Of a stretch of DNA of 64,000 nt, positions 56,655 to 64,000 are shown piece by piece. Both the position numbers and the translations under genes were made by a program. This DNA is from an uncultured Veillonella sp. Lineage in GTDB: Bacteria > Bacillota > Negativicutes > Veillonellales > Veillonellaceae. A model generated the notes under the pieces. That model made no database searches. It saw nothing but the letters and a program-made list of their open reading frames with translations, and was not told where the DNA came from. The number at the start of each line of letters is the position of its first letter. Positions within the stretch are counted from its first letter, which is position 1. The stretch spans positions 1 through 64,000 of the forward strand of contig UPXS01000008.1 in the NCBI GenBank assembly GCA_900538355.1. The letters run 5' to 3'.

Positions 56655-58277
56655 TCAATTTTCATTACTATCCACAATAGTCTGTACGAGTTCTTTCGCC
56701 TGTTTTACACCATCAGGAATACCAATACCATCAAATGGCGTACCAATGAGGTGTAAGTTTGGATAATGTTCAACTACGTGTTCACGTACAGCTTTAATGC
56801 CGGCCCGATGGCCCACATTATATTGCGGCATGCAGTGGATGAGACGATTAATACGAACCCATTCAGGTTGCGTAGAGAAATTCATAATACGTTGTATTTC
56901 TTTTACTGCTAATTCTGAAAGTTCCTCATCATTGAGATGTTCTACCACATCATTGCCAGGTTTACCAATAAAGACGCGCAATATGATTTTATCGTCAGGC
57001 GTTGTTTGAGGCCACTTTTGATTAAGGATAGTACATGCCGTAAGCGGTGTATCTGTATTACGTGTAATCAAAAGGCCAGAACCTTTTAAATCACCATTAA
57101 ATGTAGCTTTATCAAAGGCCATGATAGCAATAGCGCAACTCGATTGTTCCATAGAACGCAAGAAATCAAAACCTTCGTCATCCTTAAACCATTGATTATA
57201 TGTTGCCGGTGGTGTACAGATAATGACCTGATCTGTATGGGCAGTAACACTATTACCAGTGGTTTCCTTAACGAGACTAGATTCTACATCAGAACACTCA
57301 TGACTAATTAACTGACCATTACAGTTACAATCCTCAAAATCTTGTTTTACGATGTCTAATACATATTGACCATCGGTGTAGCGAATATCAGAGACTAATG
57401 CACTGGTATGTAGTGATACATTGCTAGGCATGGCTTCAACGATGGCAGTTATAACGCTTTCAAGGCCACCTGTCAATTGACGGAACATGCCAGATTGAGC
57501 AGCAGTGCCCTTGCGGCTTGCCATATCAGCTTGTGCCTTAGTAGACTTCGCTTCATGACTTTCAAATTGACGGTCTGTCATAGTTCCTTTACCAGCACGC
57601 GGTACGTCACCTTCAGCAACAGCACCTTTAGCCGCTTTAGTAACCCCCGCTTTGGAGTGGCCCATCTTAGCAGCCATCATACCTTTTACCATATTCCCAT
57701 ATTTTTGTTCTACTTGAATAAAATGAGGGAACGTAGACAATAAACTGATTTTATAGATATCGCCACCATAGATACCAGCTAATAGTGGTTCGATGAGCTT
57801 ATCCATCATTTCTTGTCCCAAATGGTATTTAAAGAAATGACCAATGGATACATCACCATTTTTATCGAGCTGATAAGGCTTTTTAAAGTAATCTAAACCA
57901 GCTCGCAGTTTCCCAGGCCACGAAATGAGCGTCGCTTTCACAAAGGGCATCATTTCCGTTGGAATCCCCATAATGGAGCCACCTGGAATGGGATGTATGG
58001 AACCCTTGTCATATACAAAGGCTTGCCCTGTTTCATTCGACACAAGGGTATCACCTAAGCCGAGATCATAAATTAGGTCCGTCATTTCTGTTTTACGGCC
58101 TAAATACGAGTCGGGCCCTAGTTCCACTACGAAATCATCAACCCGTTGTGTTTGTATTTTCCCACCAAATCGTGGTGCTTGTTCGTAAAGAATGATATTC
58201 CAGTCCGGCTTTGCATGACCCAAATAATAAGCCGCTGTCAATCCTGTTAGGCCACCGCCCACAATTGTTACATTCAC
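56655..58277 (-). CDS. hemY: Coproporphyrinogen III / protoporphyrinogen oxidase (HemY type)
   Basis: A 540-residue FAD oxidase of the HemY/CgoX family. The FAD motif is IVGGGLTGLTAAYYLG at the N-terminus, and the C-terminus has GTPFDGIGIPDGVKQA. It is longer than the 470 or so typical of Firmicutes. Two extra stretches are seen: a Lys/Ala/Thr-rich one at about residues 205-265 and a Cys-rich one (FEDCNCNGQ) at about 315-345. With HemH and HemQ it forms the coproporphyrin branch. The start is GTG, overlapping the hemH stop by 4 bp, with AAAGGA upstream. Confidence 0.88.
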   Translation of the reverse strand: MNVTIVGGGLTGLTAAYYLGHAKPDWNIILYEQAPRFGGKIQTQRVDDFVVELGPDSYLGRKTEMTDLIYDLGLGDTLVSNETGQAFVYDKGSIHPIPGGSIMGIPTEMMPFVKATLISWPGKLRAGLDYFKKPYQLDKNGDVSIGHFFKYHLGQEMMDKLIEPLLAGIYGGDIYKISLLSTFPHFIQVEQKYGNMVKGMMAAKMGHSKAGVTKAAKGAVAEGDVPRAGKGTMTDRQFESHEAKSTKAQADMASRKGTAAQSGMFRQLTGGLESVITAIVEAMPSNVSLHTSALVSDIRYTDGQYVLDIVKQDFEDCNCNGQLISHECSDVESSLVKETTGNSVTAHTDQVIICTPPATYNQWFKDDEGFDFLRSMEQSSCAIAIMAFDKATFNGDLKGSGLLITRNTDTPLTACTILNQKWPQTTPDDKIILRVFIGKPGNDVVEHLNDEELSELAVKEIQRIMNFSTQPEWVRINRLIHCMPQYNVGHRAGIKAVREHVVEHYPNLHLIGTPFDGIGIPDGVKQAKELVQTIVDSNEN

Positions 58278-59173
58278 GAATGAATCCTTTCTAATATTGC
58301 ACTCGCCATAGCTTGTAAGAATGTTTTATTACAATTCGGCATCTGTGCACGCATATATACAGCGCCGCCCGCATCAACGAGTTCTTTACACTCCACATCA
58401 TTATCGTACAACACCTCTACATGATTGCTGACAAAGCCAAATGGTACAAAGGCGATATGTATCGCACCATTACGTAGAGCTTGATTGATGGCCTCTTCTA
58501 CGGTAGGACCTAACCATTGACCATGTGGGGCCGCGCTCTGCCAAGCCACAGACCAATTAGATAAACCACAACGTTCTGCGATTTCTCGGGCACTTTCCTC
58601 TAAGGCTAACGCATAAGAATCTCCATTATGGCTATTAATAAGCGGTATACTATGAGCACTAAAAATTACAAATACATCTTGAGTAGCATTGATACAATCC
58701 GAAACAGCTTTTACCCAATAGTCCATAAACGATGGTTGATCCCACCAGGAACGAATCACATCAAAGGTTACTCCTTGATGGTCACCAACGGCAGCTTGTA
58801 CTTGCTTCTCATAGGCCCCTGTACCAAGAGATGTAAAGAATGGAGCCGTTACAATAGCAACGATGTGTTCTACACCTTGTTGGACTAAAGCATCTACCGC
58901 ATCAGCAATAGAAGGTTTCATATGAAGATAGCCAATAGCTGATGGCATAGATGGTAACAATGTAATCAATGTTTCATATTGACGCTCTGCCATTGTCTGT
59001 AATTCTACATTAGACCATTGCCCAATTTCATCATAGCGACGTGTAAGGTTAGCAACCTCAACATCTGAAGGTACACGGCCATGACGAATGCTCGTCATAT
59101 ATGGCACTAAATCATCCTTACTTGAAGGGCTACCATAGGATAAAAATAATAATCCTTTTTTCTCAATGTTCAC
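58274..59173 (-). CDS. hemH: Coproporphyrin/protoporphyrin ferrochelatase
   Basis: A 299-residue ferrochelatase that inserts iron into the porphyrin. LLFLSYGSP opens the fold and the metal-binding histidine is in FSAHSIP. In this gene set iron coproporphyrin is the likely product (CpfC). The start is GTG at VNIEKKG, 8 nt after GAGGG and 4 bp after the hemE stop. The 33-residue longer frame lies inside hemE and is rejected. Confidence 0.9.
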   Translation of the reverse strand: MNIEKKGLLFLSYGSPSSKDDLVPYMTSIRHGRVPSDVEVANLTRRYDEIGQWSNVELQTMAERQYETLITLLPSMPSAIGYLHMKPSIADAVDALVQQGVEHIVAIVTAPFFTSLGTGAYEKQVQAAVGDHQGVTFDVIRSWWDQPSFMDYWVKAVSDCINATQDVFVIFSAHSIPLINSHNGDSYALALEESAREIAERCGLSNWSVAWQSAAPHGQWLGPTVEEAINQALRNGAIHIAFVPFGFVSNHVEVLYDNDVECKELVDAGGAVYMRAQMPNCNKTFLQAMASAILERIHS

Positions 59174-59177
59174 TAGT

Positions 59178-60221
59178 TTAACCCTCTTGAGCCCATAGTT
59201 CACGACTGCGTTCATGTACATAGTCTGTGAGCCAATGAAGCTTCTTAGGGTCCGCTTCTGGGAATACGCCATGACCTAAGTTAAAGATATGGCGACCGTA
59301 ACGAACACCATCAAGTAAAATACGATCCACTTCGTGAGCTAGAGTTTTTTCATCAGCGAATAGATACGCTGGATCTAGATTGCCTTGTACCGTTTGAGTT
59401 ACACCACGTTCATTAGCCATAACGATGGAGCTACGCCAATCAAGAGCGATTACATCCAATGGCAAATGAGACCAAATTGATACGAGATGATCGGTACCAA
59501 CACCATTCATAGCCATAGGTAAATGAGGGTATCGATCTTTTACAGTCTTAATAATCCGTTCCATATGAGGATAAATACCTTGTTTGTATTGGTCTGCATT
59601 CACAGCGCCTACCCAAGAGTCGAAAATTTGTAGTGCGTTCGCACCAGCTTCGGCTTGCATAGACAAGTACTCAATGGACATATCCGCTAACTTTGTCATC
59701 AATGCATTCCATACATCAGGCGCACCGATGAGCATGCCACGAGTTTTATTGTAATTCTTTGTCGGGCCCCCTTCGATGAGGTATGACGCAATCGTAAATG
59801 GTGCGCCACAGAACCCGATGAGCGGAACGTCGAGCATACCAGATGTTAACAGTGTAATTGTTTTTCCAATATAGTCTACCTTTGTAGGATCAAAGGTATC
59901 TAATTTATCTACATCAGCCATGGATCGAATCGGTGTATTAAACACAGGGCCCACACCAGCCTTGAGTTCTACCTTTACATTCATCCCCACCATAGGACTC
60001 ATAATATCCTTGTAAAGAATTGCAGCATCCACACCGTATTCTTTCACAGGCAATTCCGTAACGCGAGCGCATAACTCAGGCTCTTTTGTAATCTCAAAGA
60101 GCGTATATTTTTCCTTAATTTTGCGGTACTCCGCTTGGCTACGACCAGCTTGGCGCATATACCATACAGGTGTTACACCAGGGTTCTTCCCTTGGATCAT
60201 ATCTAAATATGCTGTATTCAA
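59178..60221 (-). CDS. hemE: Uroporphyrinogen decarboxylase
   Basis: A 347-residue cofactor-free enzyme that makes coproporphyrinogen III. The N-terminal PVWYMRQAGRSQAEYR signature carries the two binding arginines, and GFCGAPFTIASYLIEGG follows. The start is TTG at NTAYLD, 8 nt after AAAGGGG; no ATG with a site lies nearby. It is the first gene of the hemE-hemH-hemY operon. Confidence 0.92.
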   Translation of the reverse strand: MNTAYLDMIQGKNPGVTPVWYMRQAGRSQAEYRKIKEKYTLFEITKEPELCARVTELPVKEYGVDAAILYKDIMSPMVGMNVKVELKAGVGPVFNTPIRSMADVDKLDTFDPTKVDYIGKTITLLTSGMLDVPLIGFCGAPFTIASYLIEGGPTKNYNKTRGMLIGAPDVWNALMTKLADMSIEYLSMQAEAGANALQIFDSWVGAVNADQYKQGIYPHMERIIKTVKDRYPHLPMAMNGVGTDHLVSIWSHLPLDVIALDWRSSIVMANERGVTQTVQGNLDPAYLFADEKTLAHEVDRILLDGVRYGRHIFNLGHGVFPEADPKKLHWLTDYVHERSRELWAQEG

Positions 60222-60320
60222 GTACTCAACCCCTTTCTTTCTTTCTAATCTATACTAACACACTATGATAACTAAAACAGTTACTTTAGTTACATCACAT
60301 ATATCATCACTATGAATATT

Positions 60321-60349
60321 CCCTGTGAAAGCTAAACACCTTCACAGGG
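60321..60349 (-). terminator. Weak hairpin after the YhaN-like gene
   Basis: CCCTGTGAA / TTCACAGGG with an 11-nt loop and no clear T-run. It is the only hairpin between the ATPase gene and hemE. Confidence 0.4.
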
Positions 60350-60356
60350 GTTCAAT

Positions 60357-60420
60357 TTAGTTGCGACTTAATCAGTGGCAATCAATGTTTAATTGCGACT
60401 CAATCTGTGGCAATCAATGC
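60357..60420 (-). repeat. Tandem 32-bp duplication of the YhaN gene 3' end
   Basis: 60389-60420 (last codons and stop) and 60357-60388 (just after the stop) are direct copies differing at a few bases. Both contain ATTGATTGCCAC and GTCGCAA. Confidence 0.85.
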
Positions 60421-63271
60421 CTGTAATAGATTGAGCCATATCAAATACAGAACGTTGACATGTAAATAACCAGATTTGTTGGTTCTTTCCAATTTCAGCT
60501 AATAGTTCTAATGCGCTCCGTTGACGGTTTTCATCAAAGCGTACGAGGATATCATCCAAGATAATCGGCAAGGATTCAACTTGGTAAGAGAATACCTTAG
60601 CTAGTGCTAGTCGCAATGCCAAGTATACTTGGTCAGCCAAGCCGCTAGACCAGTACTTAAGCTCTAATCGCTCTCCATTGCCATTAACCAAGGCTACCCC
60701 TTCATTGATACCGAGAACATCGAAGGTATAGATACCGCCAGTCAAACGTTCTATATAAGAAGATGCAAGCTCTAACATATGAGGCTGTTTTTCTTGCTCA
60801 TAGGACTGTTGAGCCTTATCCATGCAGTGGCTCATCAACACTTGGGTAGCCCAATCTTCGAGAGCAGATTCTAATTCATTTTGCAACGCTTCCCGTTCTT
60901 GAAGCATTTGGTGTTGCTCTTGGTCAGAACCTAGGGCACGCATAGATTCTACAATTTGACCACGACGTTCATACAAGATAGCCAACTTATCTTCAATAGA
61001 AGCTATTTCTCGTTCAGAATGGGCTAACTCATCTAACCAATTATCCTTATTGCCTTCACGCAAGCGACGATAGAATAAATCTTTATTCTCCGCATCAGGA
61101 GCTAATAAATCTAACTGTACCTGACTTTGCTTATAAATGGTTTGCCATTGCTTGTATTGGTCTTCATCGATAAGATGTTGACGATACTCGTTAGAGCTTT
61201 CCATGCCAGCCTTGTGCAATAGCTCTTGTTGACGAAGTAGCAATTCTTTTTCTTTGCGGTGCCAATTATCGTATTCATTGCGGAAGCTTTTACGTTGTGC
61301 TTCCTTTTGTTCCCATACAATTTTATTTTGTTGGAAGTTTTTATATTGGTTATAAATACGTTTTAACTCTGTAGGCGATACAGGAGCCTCAACACCAAGG
61401 TTATACCACAAGGTCATGGCTTGGTCTTCGATAACACGTAGGCCTTCTTTATGCTCTGCTAAGCGCTTTTCATAACCTTCAATAGTACGTAACTGTTCAT
61501 GGTACTGATCGTACTCTTGTTTGAGACCGAAGAAATCATCTTCGTTAAGGCTCTTCGCCGCACCTTGAGGCAACCAATTCTGCCAAGCTGCAAGGGCTTC
61601 ATCATAAATAGCTTGCAACGTATGACCTTCTTGGATCCAACGATCAAGATGTGCTGCACCCTCTATGGATGGAATTGGGCTCACCACAGGTGTTGCGGCT
61701 TTCACAAGTGCCTCTAACTGATGTTCTACATCAGATTTACGAGATGACAAGATTTGTAACTCATAATTCAGTTTAGATACATCAGAATTGCCGTTATGAC
61801 GTCTCCATGTAGCATACCAGAACAATGCCATAGATAGGATTAATAGTATAAAGCCGCCAATCGTATAGAGTACAGACTCTAATACTAATAAGCCTGCTAA
61901 TACGAGTAAAACGCCAATCACTGCAGCTACGCCACTAATGCGTTGTAACCACTTTGGCAAATTGGTCGGTTGTGCATCAGGACCATAGCTATCCCGTTTT
62001 TCCACAACTCGATCAATATCCATCAAGATAAGCTCTAGTTCACGTTCAAGATGCTCTTTTTTCGCCAAATCCTCTTCGCTGTAATTTGGTAACGATGCTC
62101 CGTCGAGATTGGCTGCTGGCAAATCATCAGATGCCTCAGCAGGTTTGCGATCTTGCCAGTGTAATAATTGATCTTTAGCAGTGCGCAAGCGACTTGCTAA
62201 GCGCTCACCTTCAAACCAATTCACATCGTCAGCCATCGGCTCATCATCACGCCATGCAGAATGCATAGAACGAGAAAACTCTAATTGTTCTCGTACTTTA
62301 AAAATGTATGCATCCCCTTCTTCACACTCCCGGCGCAATTGTTCCCACTTGGCACCTTGTTGGATAAGGTCTTCAATATCTTGACCATACGTACCAAATG
62401 GACTATCCGGGCTAAAGTTAGCTGGCATCAAGGCAGCTTCCTTTTCCTGCCACAACTGCATATTGTCTCGAGCTCGTTTGATTTCCTCATCGATACGAAG
62501 GAACTCATCACGACTCAAGGCAAGCTCACTATTGTACTGTTGCATATGCATACGCGCTTCTTCGCTACGGCGATACGTATCCCATGCGCGCAATACGACG
62601 TCTATACCATCGCGGTATTCCTTCCACTCTTGCAACTGACCTTGTAATTCTGCCTCAGTCTGTTCCGTGCTGTGAAAGACTTTTTGCAATTCTACATATT
62701 GCGTTTCATGCTCGGCTAAATGGCTTAACTTTTGACGATTTTCTTTAAGCTCATCCATCAACACATTGATGCGGCGTTTACCATTGGAGGATGCTACCAA
62801 TAAATCGGTAGCCCCTTTTTCAACGTCTTTTACAACAGAGCCTAAATGTTCGCCACCTTCAGCGCCGAAGAAGCGAGACCGAACCTCTACCTCTTGCAAC
62901 ACATCGAGGCCTTGTAAATCATCTAGAGTTAACCCGAAGATACGGTTATATGTTTTTTTATCGATACCATGCCACCAATGTTGAGCTGGCTCCTCATGAA
63001 TGGCAGGATGTCCAGGACTGTAAAAGTCTAGTTGTTTACCCTTACGACCGATGTAGTAGCTTTCACCATTACGATCCACATCGAGGGCACCAGTCATAGG
63101 GCCATAAGCCTTATGTGTGCCGCCGAATAAAAGAGTTCGCATCCCTTCAAGAAGAGATGTTTTACCACTTTCATTAGGACCATACATGAGCTGAACCCCA
63201 TGTTCACCAGTAGTGAAAGACCAGTCGCGATACGGGCCAAATTCATCAAATCGTATGCGTTTAATGTTCAT
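60389..63271 (-). CDS. YhaN-like AAA ATPase (SbcC/Rad50 type)
   Basis: A 960-residue ATPase with split heads and a long coiled-coil middle. Walker A is YGPNESGKTSLLEG (about 31), the signature is LKYWSSGLADQVYLALRL and Walker B is PIILDDILVRFD, both near the C-terminus. Two hydrophobic segments lie in the middle (about 450-495), as in B. subtilis YhaN and unlike SbcC. It works with the upstream phosphoesterase, whose last bases it overlaps (ATGAACATTAA). A role in DNA end processing or repair at the membrane is inferred. Confidence 0.82.
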   Translation of the reverse strand: MNIKRIRFDEFGPYRDWSFTTGEHGVQLMYGPNESGKTSLLEGMRTLLFGGTHKAYGPMTGALDVDRNGESYYIGRKGKQLDFYSPGHPAIHEEPAQHWWHGIDKKTYNRIFGLTLDDLQGLDVLQEVEVRSRFFGAEGGEHLGSVVKDVEKGATDLLVASSNGKRRINVLMDELKENRQKLSHLAEHETQYVELQKVFHSTEQTEAELQGQLQEWKEYRDGIDVVLRAWDTYRRSEEARMHMQQYNSELALSRDEFLRIDEEIKRARDNMQLWQEKEAALMPANFSPDSPFGTYGQDIEDLIQQGAKWEQLRRECEEGDAYIFKVREQLEFSRSMHSAWRDDEPMADDVNWFEGERLASRLRTAKDQLLHWQDRKPAEASDDLPAANLDGASLPNYSEEDLAKKEHLERELELILMDIDRVVEKRDSYGPDAQPTNLPKWLQRISGVAAVIGVLLVLAGLLVLESVLYTIGGFILLILSMALFWYATWRRHNGNSDVSKLNYELQILSSRKSDVEHQLEALVKAATPVVSPIPSIEGAAHLDRWIQEGHTLQAIYDEALAAWQNWLPQGAAKSLNEDDFFGLKQEYDQYHEQLRTIEGYEKRLAEHKEGLRVIEDQAMTLWYNLGVEAPVSPTELKRIYNQYKNFQQNKIVWEQKEAQRKSFRNEYDNWHRKEKELLLRQQELLHKAGMESSNEYRQHLIDEDQYKQWQTIYKQSQVQLDLLAPDAENKDLFYRRLREGNKDNWLDELAHSEREIASIEDKLAILYERRGQIVESMRALGSDQEQHQMLQEREALQNELESALEDWATQVLMSHCMDKAQQSYEQEKQPHMLELASSYIERLTGGIYTFDVLGINEGVALVNGNGERLELKYWSSGLADQVYLALRLALAKVFSYQVESLPIILDDILVRFDENRQRSALELLAEIGKNQQIWLFTCQRSVFDMAQSITGIDCHRLSRN

Positions 63272-64000
63272 CGTTAGCCCCCATCAATACAGTAACACCT
63301 TCAATTTCACAGCGCTTCAAGGCACGCAATAATAACTCATCACTCAACAAATCGGCATATACACCTAAGCGTTTAAATTCAGGACGTTCTGCCAAAATTT
63401 GACGTGCTGTCTGTACTGCATTGCCGTCAACCATATCGTCATAGGCGCGCAAATAATCACCTACCACATCAGATAACAATCTACGCTCAGCTAAATTAAT
63501 ACTAGGACGCGTATTACACATCATGCGGTACGGCATAACGAATATAGATTTACTCTTCTCTTCACTTTGAGACTCTTGCAACCATAGCTTACGCACCCCT
63601 TCTTGTGTACATAAACGATGCAATGGTCCTGTGCCTACGAGAACAATAGAAAGCAAAATGTTTTTCTTATACTGTTTACGCAAATTCTCTTTTTTATGGC
63701 GTAAAATTTCTAAGAATTCTGCTTCCGTTTTCATGCCTGCAATATCAATTTTGATTTCTTCAAAACGGATAGCACTGGTTTCAATAAATCGAGGTTCACA
63801 ATGACCATTATGAGATACAGAAACAAGATAACACCCCTTAGGGCCTATTTCTTTGCGGTGTAACCCTTGAGGATTGCCAGCATAGACAACGAGAGGTTCC
63901 TCGCTAAGAACTTGAGATTTATGAATATGTCCTAACGCCCAATAGTCCATAGCAGCCTCTGCTAGGTCTGTTAAACTACATGGACCAGTTACATTATGAT
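63261..64000 (-). CDS. YhaO-like metallophosphoesterase (SbcD/Mre11 type), 5' end outside the window
   Basis: The C-terminal 246 residues of a calcineurin-like phosphoesterase. The metal motif ALGHIHKSQ is at the window edge side and the frame is open up to base 64000, so the N-terminus lies beyond. YAGNPQGLHRKEIGPKGCYLV follows the motif, as in YhaO. The C-terminal cap region contains NTRPSINLAERRLLSDV. It overlaps the ATPase gene by 11 bp, forming an Mre11-Rad50-like pair. Confidence 0.82.
   Translation of the reverse strand, partial: HNVTGPCSLTDLAEAAMDYWALGHIHKSQVLSEEPLVVYAGNPQGLHRKEIGPKGCYLVSVSHNGHCEPRFIETSAIRFEEIKIDIAGMKTEAEFLEILRHKKENLRKQYKKNILLSIVLVGTGPLHRLCTQEGVRKLWLQESQSEEKSKSIFVMPYRMMCNTRPSINLAERRLLSDVVGDYLRAYDDMVDGNAVQTARQILAERPEFKRLGVYADLLSDELLLRALKRCEIEGVTVLMGANDEH

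Overview
The window looks like a chromosomal segment of Veillonella (Negativicutes, a diderm Firmicute): it is AT-rich, has strong AGGAGG-type ribosome binding sites, an outer-membrane porin with an SLH domain (OmpM type), C4-dicarboxylate transporters, anaerobic pyruvate formate-lyase genes and a narGHJI-narK nitrate respiration cluster. No rRNA, tRNA, CRISPR array, prophage or complete insertion sequence was seen. The genus is inferred from gene content, not from a database search.

Layout. 0.2-5.1 kb: methionine and sulfur amino-acid genes (MetY; a MetB/MetC-type enzyme, MalY and MetA in one operon). 5.2-8.0 kb: small membrane proteins (ECF-S-like, PACE efflux) and a DASS dicarboxylate transporter whose 3' end carries tandem repeats and a large hairpin. 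8.2-11.8 kb: a heterodimeric ABC exporter whose second half is frameshifted in the ABC signature. 11.9-14.5 kb: MetNIQ methionine importer. 14.7-22 kb: DMT transporter, a split pyruvate formate-lyase operon, a D-2-hydroxyacid dehydrogenase and alanine racemase. 22-24.6 kb: a minus-strand structured RNA resembling 6S RNA, and two related exported PepSY-like proteins, one interrupted at an A9 tract. 24.7-30 kb: FliB-like protein, five small Yip1-like or similar membrane proteins and a class III Fic protein. 30.1-33.4 kb: ZnuABC-like metal importer with a Fur-family regulator. 33.4-38.4 kb: Dcu transporter, bioA, bioD and a carbonic anhydrase, with composite palindromes between the last two. 38.7-43 kb: YeiH, LysE, LysR and MFS proteins. 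43.2-46.1 kb: OmpM between two paralogous haem-type membrane proteins, with a Fur-box candidate. 46.3-55.1 kb: narGHJI, a Crp/Fnr regulator and narK. 55.4-55.8 kb: a previously unlisted 33-residue holin-like toxin with an antisense promoter, a type I toxin-antitoxin locus between identical palindromes. 55.8-60.2 kb: hemE-hemH-hemY and hemQ, the coproporphyrin-dependent haem branch. 60.4-64 kb: YhaN/YhaO-like ATPase and nuclease pair, the latter cut by the window edge.

How it works together. MetA carries Glu111, which predicts an acetyltransferase, and MetY uses O-acetylhomoserine, so methionine synthesis probably runs through direct sulfhydrylation alongside MetNIQ uptake. Haem synthesis supports nitrate reductase (NarI is a b-type cytochrome) and perhaps the ferric-reductase-like proteins. 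Dcu and DASS carriers fit a lactate/malate/fumarate fermenter that makes propionate through succinate.

The least ordinary items are the split pyruvate formate-lyase, the A9 frameshift, the type I toxin locus, the 6S-like RNA, a terminator placed directly in front of narG, and a set of hairpins with unrelated stems but a shared loop core (GCGACTT-N9-TGGAGC).
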